64,000 bases of DNA, from positions 372,001 to 436,000 of the forward strand of contig JAAKBF010000030.1 in assembly GCA_012656075.1 (NCBI GenBank). Reading direction: 5' to 3'. The notes under the pieces are model-generated. The model saw only the letters and a list, made by a program, of their open reading frames with translations. It did not search any database and was not told the DNA's origin. The stretch is from Phytophthora hibernalis. Its lineage: Eukaryota > Oomycota > Peronosporomycetes > Peronosporales > Peronosporaceae. Shown in pieces: positions 11,305 through 23,309 of this stretch (its first letter is position 1; each line of letters opens with the position of its first letter). The translations under genes were made by a program, and so were the position numbers.

Positions 11305-12147
11305 ATACGGTACTGGTAAGTCAGGATGATATAGAGTAAAATCTTTGGTGATACCATATTCCCCTGTTACAAGCGTCGCTTATTTACAAGCGTCACTCAC
11401 TTTTAGCCAATGAAACAATAGGTATAATACTGGTACATACGATATGATCGTCATATCTCCCTGGTCATAAGGCAGACCAAGGCAAGTAAATCGATCGCCG
11501 TTTGTGCTTCCGCTATAAAATCATGAGCAAGGTCCTGCAGGTATGATGAACAGATTTAAATCGTTTGTAGCTACTTTTTAGTATTAGCGATCTATTAAAC
11601 TAGTGTAACAGAGATATGACCAAATACGTTGCGTCAAGTACGAGACCCCCGCCTGCAGATTGGTGACGCCTGTAACAGGGGGAATACGGTATTTCTACTT
11701 CCGGATGGTATGGCTTTATGATGTAGGGCATATCCTGTAATTGAACGATATGCAGCATTGTATGAACGTTTTGCCCACCGTCAGCACCAACGCTATCATT
11801 GGACATTCCACACCCACACATATCGTTGATTATTATAGACTGCTTGCTGCCTATCAGGCCACACGTTAGTCAATACGCGTACCTTCTATTCCTCGAACAT
11901 GCAGTACAAACGGAGACCGTACCTGTGTATCTGCTTGTATTTGGGGGCCGTGTGGATTTCTTCCATTCAAAGCGGTACTCCGAAGTCAGTTGCGCGCTCA
12001 TGTACACTCAGATACAGCACAATATGCAGGGCGACGGCAAAGGACTCCACCATGTCCTAGATCGAAGATTAAGTTCCGTTAGCATAAAGGTAAGAACGAG
12101 GAGGAGGAATATGCCATACGAGCTAATTGGTCGTCGTGGCTCACGCG
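11305..12147. other. Spacer with unassigned frames
   Basis: A minus-strand frame (11600-11821) and a plus-strand frame (11799-12251) are open but carry no motif known to me. One TTTAGCCAAT copy lies at 11402-11411. The plus frame runs into the hairpin at 12148-12278, so its last 40 residues are encoded by that repeat and are not evidence of a gene. Confidence 0.3.
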
Positions 12148-12278
12148 CAGAGGAAGAATTTGCCCAGTTCCTATCTAACAGTTTAGTGAGCTCAGCCCCT
12201 TTACTAAACCGTTTGGGTAGTGAGTTCAGCTCCTCCTCACTAAACCATTAGATAGGAACTGGGCAAATTCTTCCTCTG
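12148..12278. repeat. Long hairpin with 43-bp arms
   Basis: Arms 12148-12190 and 12236-12278 pair at 41 of 43 positions around a 45-nt loop. The loop itself contains two imperfect palindromes built from GTTTAGTGAG-like and ACTAAAC blocks. Such a structure can be a very small fold-back element or a hairpin RNA source; nothing else identifies it. Confidence 0.85.
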
Positions 12279-12299
12279 CCTCCGCGGTTCGGGAGTCTC

Positions 12300-13711
12300 C
12301 TGTTGGCTGCATGCATGGTTGGCTGACATCTAGCGGCCAAGTAAGGCAGGTAGCTATAACAAAAATGCGGGGTATTTTTAGTGGCAGGTTTTGACCGTGA
12401 TCTATCCTTCTGAAAGCCAATAGAAGGTCGCTATTCTCGCAGATGTTGGATACATGGTCGATGCTATTACCATTTTTGTTGCGTCTTTGTGTCTAATATG
12501 ACCGGTTCTTGATTATTGAGAGCGAAAGGGCTTACAGCGGTAAAATTCTCACAGATTTTGAGGCATCATTTAATCAAGGTTATTAATTACTTTGTAGGAT
12601 ATAGAATAAAAGCTCGGGCTAGAGGGTTAACGAAGCTTCAGTATTGTTTCCAAGACTACTTCTAGATCATCATGGGGCAAGGCAGTTTAATAGCAACTTA
12701 GTAGTCTAAATGTCTCGACTTTTTGGAACAGCTCTAAAGTAGGAAGTAGGATGGCGACTTCCATTGAATGAACTCTCACCGCCGTGCAATACGAGCGTCA
12801 GGATGTGTGCAGTTACCCAGTCAGGAATCCCCATCCAGAAATAATAGTTGTAGTAGCAGCGCATGGACCGGGTTGAGCGTTGACCGCAATGAAGTACGCG
12901 GGACCAGGAAGTCGATGCATTGAGTGTATAGGAGTCTTCGACATTGGCTGGGCTGGCCCGGATGCGTTCAGACTGAATCTTACTTCGTCGCAACTCCGGA
13001 CACTACCGAAGGAAACTTACTTCCAGCGGACGGACTGGGAAGTGGAGTAGAAAACCTTTCTGGAGCAGCTGCTGTTACCCCAGTGTTGACGTGGCGTCGC
13101 CACCGTGCCAGAGGTACATGGCGTGGTGTCGCCGGCGGCAGGATTGATAACGGCAACGGCGTTGGCTGCTCACATGACCGCCTCGCAACACACACAAATG
13201 TAAGTATACCGTTTGATGCATGGGTCGTATCATGTCGCGTCGTGTTGAGCGTGTGGTGCGTTGTGGTACATTGGTGTGCAGGGGCACGTGCTAGTGTCTT
13301 AGCCTAATAGCTATTTTTCTGCGGCAGCGCCGTCGCCGTCGTACATGATCGTGCCGTGATACATGTGCTTGGCCATATGGCAGCGTCGACGTTGGCTTTA
13401 CTTGTACAACTGCGGCATGAGATCTTGTTATCTCTGGTGACGCTGTCAATGGTGTTAGTGGCTCAAAGAGAGCGGAGATGGTCCCGGTCGTCCATCGTCT
13501 GATTTTCATTCTCTAGTTCTCGAGTTCCAGTTGCTCCTAGCGTGTGGGTCAGCTAGTGTGGCGTAATCAGGACATCCGACTGCGCCAGTACCGAACTTTG
13601 AGCTATGATAGCTTGCCTTTCAAAACGATTCAGACGGCAAGACCAGCACCACTGGTAATGTCTTGTGAAGGGCGTACTGAATGATCAAGCTTTTGAAGTA
13701 TAAAGCTAATA
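12300..13711. other. Spacer without a convincing gene
   Basis: Several moderately long frames overlap on both strands between 12700 and 13510, notably 12924-13307 on the plus strand, but none has a recognised domain, signal peptide or intron pattern. Composition becomes GC-richer after 12900. The segment ends at the candidate Helitron 3' terminus. Confidence 0.35.
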
Positions 13712-13845
13712 CTAGCTCTCTGGGCGCCCGCTACGCAGCCGCTGTGGGCATGGTTTGTTGGAGGGATAGGGTGGCGCCTCCGCTTCGCTGCGGCGGGGTT
13801 TTATAGAATTTTATCACACCCTCATTCACGCCTACTCGTTCACTC

Positions 13846-13998
13846 ACTCACCCCAACTCACTCACTCACTCACCCCAACTCACTCACTCACTCACACCCC
13901 ATAAAAACACTCACTCACACTCACTCACTCACTCACCCCAACTCACTCACTCACTCACACCCCATAAAAACACTCACTCACACTCACTCACTCACTCA
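13846..13998. repeat. CACT-rich minisatellite, 63-bp period
   Basis: The tract is built from CACT/CTCA tetramers interrupted by CCCCAA and CCCCATAAAAACAC blocks. The CATAAAAACAC block recurs at 13900 and 13963, giving a 63-bp higher-order unit repeated about two and a half times. It lies between the Helitron coding region and its candidate 3' end, a place where tandem repeats often accumulate. Confidence 0.85.
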
Positions 13999-16900
13999 TT
14001 CACCAGCCCACATATTGAATGTAGCTCACTATCTAATTTTGAAAGATATCTCTGTACACTATAGTGTTGGTGTGTACTCGCCCATCCTCGTCGATAGCCT
14101 CTTGGTCCACGGCAATCTTGATAGCTTTTTCGAAAGTCACTGGACAGCGCCACATACAGTTGTCCAGGCTTAAACGCGGGCGATTCCAGGTAAATTCCTA
14201 CGTTGTGAATAGACTGCCCCTGGGCCTTGTTGATCGTCATCGCGAAGGCTGGAACCACCGAAAACTGCTTACGCTTCATCTTGAACGTGAACTCTTTGTC
14301 GTCATCCTCAGTATAGAAGATGATCTGAGGAATAAAACCTGTCGTGCCCTTGGAAGGCCCTGACATAACACACGCTTCAATACATCGCTCTTTCAGTGAC
14401 ACCACACGGATCCGTCCCGTTGCACAGTCCTGCGTCACTGTTCATGTTTCGGATCATAATGATGAGAATCCCCACTTCCTATGAGGTGGTATACCGGAGA
14501 AGTTGAGAGAGTTCAAAAACTCTCGCTCGAACATGTTAGGGTCCGCGACTCCCTCAAGCATGTCAACAGATAGATTATTCTTCGTTCATCGTTGATGTGC
14601 ATGACACTGGGATTGGTAGGAGCCAGAATTGCCCGTTCAACGAAGTACTCGTCTGGCAAATTATATCCCCCAACACCTGGATACACCGCATCAATCAACG
14701 CGTTGACATCGCGCGTCCGCCGATCGTCTTCCATCTCGTCCAAGTCGCGATCGTGTGATTCCTCAATAGATTAAAATTCGGAAAAGTTCCATATCATATT
14801 CCTCTTCGTCCTCGACCGCGAGCACTGAGCCCCGATGTTCTGGAATGATGCACATATCTCGAGGGAGGAATTCATCATTCTCCCCGTTCACCGGGTAGCG
14901 CCCTTCGACGATCTGAAGTAAGAACCCAGAAAACTCCTCCAGCTCGGCTGAGGTGACAGGACCCGGGCTGTCCGAACACGCATATTCTCGGTCAGGCGTA
15001 CTTGGCGCAAATGATTACATAGCGGCGAACTCTTGAAGTAGGCCGCAATTGTCTCTGCTCGTGTTGCGTCCATCAATACTGGCAAAATCTGGCGGTGGTC
15101 TCCGCTGAAGACCATCACCTTCCTCCGAACGGTTCTAGGTCGCTCTTCATGATATCATGACACGTCCTATCCACTGTTTCGAAGCAACCATGGTTCATCC
15201 TAAGAGCTTCATCCAAGATAATGAGACTGGCACTTCGAATCAGCTCGACCTTCTGGCTTAGTCAGCTTGTTCGGGATACAAAACGTTGAGTGGGCTGTAT
15301 GTCCTCCTGTCAACCGTGTGGCCGCGATACGATTAGAAGACACTGTGACGGCGATCCTCCGCTGCATTCTGACGTGAGCACGTATCTGTTCCAGCAAAAA
15401 TGACTTCCCCGTACCGCCTGGACCATCGAGAAAAAGCAATGTCTCTCCTCCAACCGGGCGGTTCACAGCCTGGAGCACTTGATCGAAAATCCTCTCCGGT
15501 TGTCGTTCAGTCCATCCACTCGTTCCGGAACATGATCTAGTGCGGTCTGCGAGTACGCGTTCAGTTTTGCTGTACGATCGGCGGAGATTTCCCCTCTTCT
15601 ACCATCACTGTAAGTTGCGAGCTACAGAAGATCGTACACCTGCAGCGACTTGTCATTTGAAGCTAGGTATTGGGCCACAAATTTCAAGGTTTTGTACTCT
15701 GCCATTCTCAAACGAATATCTTCGGCCCGCTCGACTTGAAAGCGTTCGTCGTTTCTCTCGATGACTCTAACGTAGTCTTTTGACATTTCGGTCATGAACG
15801 TTTCCCAAAGAACATCAGTACGATAACGAAAAGTTGGCGCAGTTGGGATGGATCTTGACAGCAGCCGCTTTCAGTTAGGCAGCTAAGCCACTCTGCACCG
15901 TATTGCAGATAACCAAGCGCGAAGGCCGCATCCCGAAACGTAGAGTGTATGGTTTCATCTACCGTGAGGAAATCGGTAAAAGGCTTTGAAGAGCGCCGGT
16001 TGCACAGAAGGAGTCGCAGATAGAATCTATCCGGGTCGTGAGGTGAAACGTGAATAATGCAACCAAGCGACACCACTTATGGCTTGTACGGCTGCCACCA
16101 CACCTCGTGCCATCTATACTTCGTCGGAATACCCTTGTACAGAAGATCAGCAGTCCCATACTGAACGTTCGCACACAGCTTAAAACTTCTGTCAGCATAA
16201 TTCCGTTTCCTTTTGCGGATCAGATTATGGAGTTGGGCATTAGATTCATGGCCACGATAGGCACTATGTTCATTTCTTCAAGGCGAATGGGAAGATTTAC
16301 CACAGAGTGCGTCGACCCTTGCGTAGGATGCATGAACATCCGGTTGCAAGCCTCCACCGGAGCAATGTAGCGTTCCAGTAGGTACTGATTAATCTCGTTG
16401 GCTTCGATATCTTCTCCATCGATGGTTATTGTAATCATGCGCCCTCCCTTGTAGACGTACTTGTAGATGCACTTAATCGCTTTGTTCGTAGCACAAACTT
16501 CGACGTTGATATGACAGTTGTACTTCTGGGAGGGAAACGCATTGTACCGCACGATCCATCGATTAATGGTCGCATTGTCCCAAACTTTCCCTCTGTGGTA
16601 AAGAAGTCCATCTGGACGACGCCAGCATCTGTACGTAGGGTATTTCCCTCGCTCATCATAGTTTCTTCAGCGAGCGACTTGGGAAATTTCTTAGAGCACT
16701 TGCCGTTCTTCATACACGGACTGTTAGGATTTATCTGACCACATGGCCTGTGCAGAATACTCGATATGATCGTCTCGGGAAGTTCCGGGTACTTCTCGTA
16801 TCCGGAAGTTCTGCGGAGACGAATTTGTCCACATCGTCAGCACTTACGGCTTATCCTCTGGTCGCAAAAATGAGAAGAATATGACCGTGAGGAAGGCCAC

Positions 16901-17464
16901 GCTTCTGGTACTCCACCACATGGACCCGGCCAGCTTGAATCCCCAGTAATCCTTAGTCTAAGTCCTTGTTAAGGGCTTTCGGCTTTCATTGAACACACGG
17001 CTTACCATGTCGGGTCTGTCCGCAGCCTTCTCCCCGGTCGAAGAATTTCCTTGATTTCCGGGCAGTTGGAAATGCACGTCATGGTGACAGATTCGGAGCT
17101 CCGTTTCCCTTACGATAGCCATAGCGTCCAAGAAGCGCTGTTACATGTACATGGGGCCGCCTGTGAATTTGGAAGGAATAATAATCTTGCGGCCGATCTC
17201 AGCGGCGTCTGGATCAGCCGAATCACCATCCGATCCGGTCTGCTGACGTGTGACCGACCGAGATTCTATGCGGCTAACTTCGTCGTCGACAGCCATTCTA
17301 TGAACTTCGACGGATTCATTGCGCAATGCGCCGGAGAGCATCTGGGGTGTCTCTAGTCGAGGAGTCGCCGCAAGTGGATGACGAGTACTCGTTGTGAGGC
17401 AATGATGACGCCGGTATGCGACCAACAACCGGCAGAGGACCACGACATGAAGTCGCCTGTCCAC
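13992..17464 (-). pseudogene. Helitron Rep-helicase polyprotein relic
   Basis: The protein nicks, unwinds and replicates the Helitron. On the minus strand from 17464: a Helitron-like N domain ending IIIPSKFTGGPMYM; EYQKRGLPHGHILLIFA (about 16930-16870) with the HUH nuclease pair; the CIYKYVYKGG motif (about 16475), which is the two-tyrosine Rep motif; then the Pif1-type helicase with FLDGPGGTGKSFLLEQI (Walker A, about 15430-15380), VFSGDHRQILPV (Walker B/motif III area, about 15110-15080) and FAMTINKAQGQSIHNVGIYL (motif V/VI area, about 14245-14190) before the end at 13992. Full-length relatives exceed 1300 residues. Multiple frame changes and stops show it is no longer intact as read. Confidence 0.9.
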
Positions 17465-19034
17465 GTTCCTGATGCTGACACCGCTACGATTGGTATAACG
17501 GGCTTGGTACTAGGCCTTACGGGTGCTTAAAGTCTGAACGCAGAAGCTCTGCGGTTAAACGCAACGACTTCATCTGGTCGCAGGATTCCACACTTTGTGG
17601 ATCGAGCTGATTGTGCGATCTTCTCGCTGTCCAAGCTCATCGTGACGTCAGCGTTTGACTTCATCAACCACGAGACGGATCGTCATGCGAACTGGTGACC
17701 GTGACTCGGATCTGCTACTGCGCCGCTGCTGAGAGTGCTCATCACAACGATGCACATCTACATGATGGCTATGTCTGTCGTAGATCAGGCACGTTTGAGC
17801 CACTTCGAGGATGATTAGTTTATGCTATTGGCACCGACCGCTGTCTTCCCAGCCACCTTACTAAATGTATGTTGCGGGGTTGATGCCCGCCTTCGTACAA
17901 AACAGCCGCACGCTCATAGCATGCCGCTGTTTCAAGCATGATGTTCACCGTCTCGAACAGCGGCAAGATCCCGCGTGTGATGAAATGCAGACACCGACAC
18001 TGATGCTGACGATGTTCCCGGGAACATCATCGAGTTCATCAGCGTGTTGCTCAGCGAACCATTTTTGATTCCTCCGTCGATCAGCGTGACGCTGTAGTCT
18101 TATACCCACAGTCAAGATGCCGAAGACAGTCAACACGTTCAGCAAGACCAGGATCCTGCGTGAAGTGGTCGAGGTGCATTACTCAGTAGTACGTGTATGT
18201 GTCTTTTTGCAGCCGGGTATCAGCGTCTAGTCGAAGAAGAACGACAACAACCAAAACTTTCAGGTTCGGCAGGTGCTGGTTGATGGTCATAATGAAGGCG
18301 CCGTCCGCAAGACATACATTGAGGTTGCCACCTCCAACATCCACGATGGAGAGGCTTGCCTCTAGCACTTACAAGCTGTCGGCCACAGTCGGTGGCGGGG
18401 TAGATGATGTTGCACATGAGTCAAATGGAAGTCGAAATGAGGCAGACTGACCGGATATGTAGAGACCACACATCTACCCAAAGATGACTAAAAAGACGAC
18501 CGAGTAAGAAGGTTGCGTTGGTGGCACTCAGGAAAGCCATGTCGCCATCCAGAGACGTCGGGTACAACAGCCCGACTCCACACGACGACTCGATCGCTGA
18601 TCATGAACATCTTGGTGTACAATTGCGTGAGACGACGCTGTGCGGTCACTGGGAAGCCTTGACGTCCGGCGGTGCGAAAGCCAGGTTAATGTCGTTACCA
18701 TTTTATGTCCCGGCTCTTGCTGGAAGGACCTAGCCTCTGGCTTGTCGTGAGAGGATTCAGTACGCGTACCGTCAAACGTCCAGGGGGCTTGCGGATGAGT
18801 ATTAGTGCGGCGCTACAGGCACCACGAGATCGCGGCTGACGGAGGTTATACACCCGTTGAACAACCTTAGCAGCAGCAATACGTATTTTTAGTCTGAGTT
18901 GTAGTGGTTCGAATAAAAGTGCTAAATAAAAACACGGATCGAATCGTAGAAAAGTACCAATGCTACCACAAAAGACCAAACGACCCGGTCGGAATTTACT
19001 CGCTCGGACGAAACAATGTTGGTCTGAGCCGTGC
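17465..19034. other. Helitron upstream flank, no recognised gene
   Basis: Short frames on both strands (for example 17865-18068 plus, 18183-18368 minus and 18695-18979 minus) have no recognised domain. The interval probably holds the 5' part of the Helitron, possibly with captured sequence. A Helitron 5' terminus could not be identified. Confidence 0.35.
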
Positions 19035-20495
19035 TCACTTACTCTTTTGCCTCAGACTGAGCACATCGCCTAGAGTACTGCTAAGAGTTAATACACGTAG
19101 TGAGCTATCGAGCGTAATGCGAGTAAAGAATCGCTCAACCACATTGGATGTTGGGGAAATACTGCGCAGCATATCGTATTGCTGCTGGGTCTGCGCAAGC
19201 CGACGACGCTTTTGTAAGTGCTCGACAAAGGAGCCTTCATCGTCTTCATCGGACGGCTCTGGGGTCGTGCTCGCAGCGAATGGCTGTAGCGCAGCTTTCA
19301 CGGCCCGGGTGAGTCTGCTGGCCTGGCCGCGCATGACACGAACACAACCTGACTCGACGTCAGGGTAGTGAACAATATCAGCTCTTGGCCCTGTTGCACA
19401 AAGTTGTTAGTATTAGTATAAGACTGGAGCATCGCATGTATCACGGCGAGCCTACCAAGATACAAATTAGCGTAAATAGTAAGTTATATGTCTTCAAATA
19501 GCAAAAAAACAAATTAAATAAAACGTACCGGAGCTTAGCTGATTGATTCAGCGTTCGAAGCTTGAGCATCAGTGCTTGCACTTCCGCAAGATTGGACTCG
19601 TGGTCTTGTAGCTCTTGTTGCACCGCACGATTGAGTCTGTGTAAGGCGGATCCCACCAGATGAACGCCAACGAGAGTCGCAAGGCGCCGGTTGACCCGAC
19701 AGTTGTCACCTACAATGTGCAAGCACTGAACGAGCTGCTTGCCAACGTTCTCGTGGAAGCATATTGGCGAGAAACTCTCGGTGCGCAGCAGCCGACAGAT
19801 CATCATCTTCCTTTCGGAGGAGATGGGCCATGCAAAGCAGTGGGGTAACTACCTTGCCACTCACCTCGTAACAAAAAAACCCCGGCAAGGTAGTGTTCAC
19901 CCAAATGAGTCCACCCGTCCTGAATCAGACTGAAACGGTAGGTATTTCACCCGCAATTGCCCTCTCCACTGTCCGCGAGACTTCTTCCAGTACAGCGCGT
20001 AGCGTCTCGACGCACACGGGGTCCAGGTTGGTGTAACTATTTGTCACAAAAATCACGTTTTAATTCAGATGTTAATACCGTTAATCAAAGTTAATAAACA
20101 CAACGTACCGCCTTGTCGTGGGATTTTCACAAAAGGCAAGTGGGAGGTTGCTCTTGATAATCCACAAAAGCCACCCCTACAGGTTTTGTGAAGACCGACG
20201 CACGCAACGATCCCGTCTCTGCTGACGTAGCTTCAAGCATTTCAGTCTCGAAGTTGGGGTGCTCTTTCATCACGTGCTGCATGAGGTTAGTGGATCCATT
20301 GCGGTGGATCTGTTTTCGAACCGTGCCGCAGCGACAGCGGAAGTGTTCAAGGATAACTCCATCAAAGTCGTCGCGGAACGGTTGGAAAAAGAACCCTGTG
20401 AGTTGGGCAGTGGTAAACGTTGGACGGGGAGGTCGGGAAACGATGAACATTGCTGGGAGGCTGAGGTGCGGGGTTACAGGTACTTTGCAAAATGA
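19035..20495 (-). pseudogene. hAT-family transposase relic with BED-type zinc finger
   Basis: A cut-and-paste transposase of the hAT superfamily. On the minus strand, 20450 to 20127 encodes a BED-like zinc finger (FRCRCGTVRKQIHRNGSTNL followed by MQHVMKEHPNF). Next comes a middle block, 19900 to 19550, with HIVGDNCRVNRRLATLVGVH and GSALHRLNRAVQ, a segment typical of the hAT RNase H core. The C-terminal block, 19334 to 19035, holds ISPTSNVVERFF, the start of the hAT dimerisation region. An intron is likely near 20100-20040. Length is shorter than usual for hAT proteins (600-800 residues) and frames are broken. Terminal repeats were not confirmed. Confidence 0.82.
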
Positions 20496-20539
20496 GAGCT
20501 ACAGGCATCTTGACACTCTTGAGCGCTAGTCAACCCTGC

Positions 20540-20563
20540 AACCAACCGTTGCAACGGTTGGTT
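20540..20563. repeat. Perfect 24-bp palindrome
   Basis: The sequence reads AACCAACCGTTG followed directly by its reverse complement, 45 bp outside the hAT coding region on its 5' side. It may be a protein-binding site or a relic of an element end. Confidence 0.8.
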
Positions 20564-20989
20564 TTGAAAGTCCCACAAATTTTGTGATGGTATTTGATAG
20601 GATTTTACTATGAGATATAGTGGGTGCAATTGCAAAAATAAAGTATGACATTGAGTAGACTCGCTGCATAAATTATGATAAATGCTGCCATTATTGTTAT
20701 GGTCATGCTTTTGCACAGAAATGCAAAGTTCTGTGGCTTTTTATCGGCCCCAAATATCAAAATCGCACAAAAACCGTAAATTCATTTTCAATTTTTAGCC
20801 TCAATATTTAAGTGCCCTCCCATATCGCGAAATGGCCGACAGCCGGCCGACACAACTTACGCAATCACGTGGCCTGCTAACCCAACCCTTATCTGGTGTA
20901 CCAAAATGGTACACATCTCAAACTTGTACAAAACGCAAGGGCTGGTGAAGACGACGAGGGACGCGGCGGCCGGGAGCGTTGGCGTTCCG

Positions 20990-21360
20990 CGCTGCGGTCG
21001 AGCGAGTGTTGTGCTGCATCCGGTGATGAAAACGACGAGCAGCGCAGCGGCCAGGAGGACGTACGTAGCGTTGGCATTCCGCGATGCGTGTTGCTGCTTC
21101 CAGTGATGAAGACAAAGAGCAGTGCAGCGGCCAGGAGGACGCACGTAGCGTTGGCATTCCGCGATGAGTTCGAGCGAGTGTTGCTGCTTCCAGTGATGAA
21201 GACAAAGAGCAGCACAGCGGCCAGGAGGACGCAGGTAGCGCTGGCATTCCGCGATGCGTTCGAGCGAGTGTTGCTGCTTCCACTGATGAAGACAAAGAGC
21301 AGCGCGGCGGTCAGGAGAACGCACGTTGCGTTGGCGTTCCGCGCCGGGTGTTTGTTACTG
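20990..21360. repeat. Tandem repeat, 90-bp unit (30 codons)
   Basis: Four to five imperfect copies of a unit of about 90 bp, each with a GCATTCCGCGATGCG and a GTTGCTGCTTCCAGTGATGA block. Because the unit is a multiple of three, several frames stay open on both strands. On the plus strand the most protein-like reading is acidic and hydrophilic (AASSDEDKEQRSGQEDARS type), following VQNARAGEDDEGRGG in an adjacent frame. A stop occurs in that frame near 21165. No flanking domain was recognised, so this could be a decayed repeat protein or a non-coding minisatellite. Confidence 0.75.
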
Positions 21361-21534
21361 CCAGCGATGGCGACAAATCTTCTTGAATACGGCTACCAGT
21401 ATGACCGTAGAAAACACTGGTATTGTACAGAAGCTGCAAAAGACAAAGATCAACCAGAAACCGTAGCTCTCAATAGCTGTAGGTAGGCAGATTGAGGCGT
21501 TGTGTTATTCAATTACCTGAATCACTCAAAACCT

Positions 21535-23248
21535 TTAGCAGTTCAATGTAAGATGGCACCAGCCTCCTTCTCGCAGAGTAGTCTTCAGCGCCGTTATTTT
21601 TGAACGGAGAGCCGATCGAAAACGATCGGCTTTTCCAGCTGTGCATTTCGTCGTCAGGATATCCATCTCATTCAGAATGGAAACGGGTTGCTTCTTCACA
21701 ATGAACTGAGCGATTTTACCCATGTAGTACAGCATATAGATGCGGCAATCAACAAAGTTTACCTGTTGAGGCTTCGTGGCAAATACATATGCCGAAAATG
21801 AAAAAGCGGAATCCCCACGATCTTCCATCATAAACGCTTTCGCGATTGCAAACACGTACTCCGAACTGTGCGTCCGCGCGAGTGAGTCAATGTGGTAAAA
21901 ACCAACGTTGTCTGCTAGAGGGTTTTCAATAACCAATAGACTCCAGTGGCTATTTCCCGAGACAGGAACCATAACGAACGGGTACATACTCCAGACAAAT
22001 TTGTCGACAAGCCCTTTGACGCTCGAAAAAGGTTTCTTGGAATCGCGAACATGCTCAAGTTGTGGAAACAACGAGCTGCCAAACGAATACACCGATTTCG
22101 CTGCCTGAGGTAGACACTTGTATATGACGTGTGGTGCTCAACGTAATTGAGCGGCTCCAGCGACTTCATGTCTTCCGGAAACACATTAATTACGCGAACG
22201 TCCGGAAAGGAGGAGTTTTCGCGGTTCCCATAACGGAACGAAAATACTGGGGTATGAAGCGACTGCGTAATTTTGACAGCGATTTTTTTGCACAGTCACA
22301 TCGATGATGTCATCTGTTGCGGTTTTGGCCGAAATGTTTGCAGCACCGTCGTCAGATTCATCAAGCCTCTCAAAGTCTGGGTCATCGTCGTCATAACTGT
22401 CGTCGCTTTCGTCTTCTTCACTCTTGTTGGCGCCAAAGTCTGAGTCGTCATCCTTCAATGCTGCATCCGTTTCGGATGCTGCGTTGCTGGAAGATTCGCC
22501 CTTGTTGATGCTATTATCTGTGTCCGAATCAGAATTGTCTGAATCCAGATTCGAAGAAAGCATTGCACCCAAATCGTCACAAGATACCGCACTGAGAGAT
22601 TGTTGAGTACGAGTACGACGTGCGATTACATCGGGATCGCTGGCAACAGACACGTCATTCACATTACCGATGCCGTCGCTGACTTCAACAAATGCAACAC
22701 TAATAACCTCATCGTGGTTATTGCGTGGGGTATTTGCAGTCTTGGAGTCGATAACACTGTAGTGTTGATTTCAGTCTCGGTAGGAGGAGGATTGGCTTGG
22801 GGGCCACGTACTTTCTGTCTCGTCTCTTGACCAGGTGTACCACTCGAAAATGAGCAATTGTACCGATCGCTGAACCGTTTTAGCCAGACTTGCTGCGCGT
22901 TGTTCGTCTTAAGAAGAAATTCCTCTTTTGTTCGGCAGTATCTGAGCACATCCGCGCGAGCAACTGTGCCATCCTCACGCATGCAGGTGTCATAGTATTC
23001 CAACACGGAGAGCTCATACGATGTCATCTTATGTTTGCGCCCTCCTCCCAAAGAACGCATTCGATTACCAGGCGGGGCCGCGCTGTTGCGGCTGCAATTC
23101 TTCCACCCTGAGATCGTCGATCGCTTTATCCCGAGCTCTTGCGAGGCCTTGGTAGCCCCCATTCAGGGTTTGCATCCCAAGTTGCGACAGCAGCTAACTG
23201 ATCGCGAATGAGTGTGGCGGCACATTGGCGTTTCTTCGCAGGTTCCAT
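21535..23248 (-). pseudogene. HTH plus Ulp1-type (C48) cysteine protease, transposon-borne
   Basis: The start at 23248 begins MEPAKKRQCAATLIRDQLAA. A helix-turn-helix follows (TKASQELGIKRSTISGWK, about 23150-23100) and GGGRKHKMTSYELSVLEYYD. A long acidic Ser/Asp-rich linker (22580-22300, DSDNSDSDTDNS and similar) leads to an Ulp1-like protease: GNSHWSLLVIENP (catalytic His, about 21950), GFYHIDSL (Asp, about 21880) and QQVNFVDCRIYMLYYM (Cys, about 21745). The usual Gly after the catalytic Cys is Arg here. Frame changes occur near 23165, 22660 and 22190. SUMO-protease-like domains are known passengers in several eukaryotic transposon groups. Its neighbour upstream is the 20-bp inverted array and a tyrosine recombinase in the same orientation. 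Confidence 0.75.
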
Positions 23249-23309
23249 GTTTAGTTTCTGAAGGGGAGAAGCAAGACTGACCACTAATTTCTAGTGAGAA
23301 TTATCCAGA

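Larger units (their letters stand above)
13712..17464 (-). mobile_element. Helitron (rolling-circle transposon), 5' end not found
   Basis: The coding part is a Rep-helicase relic on the minus strand. Read on that strand, the DNA ends in CTAG (13715 to 13712) followed by T, which fits the Helitron rule of a CTRR 3' end and insertion into an AT dinucleotide. Just inside is a short stem: GCCCAC (or GCCCGC) and GCGGGC separated by about 12 nt. A second small hairpin (CCGCAGCGAAGCGG) lies near 13783. The 5' TC end was not identified and may lie anywhere up to about 19 kb. Confidence 0.72.

Noticed and set aside
13846..13998. Telomeric or subtelomeric repeat
   Set aside because: The CACT units and 63-bp period do not match the TTTAGGG-type oomycete telomere and the tract is internal, inside a Helitron.
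18781..20538. CAGGG and CCCTG as termini of the hAT element
   Set aside because: Only five bases match between the two ends and no 8-bp duplication flanks them.
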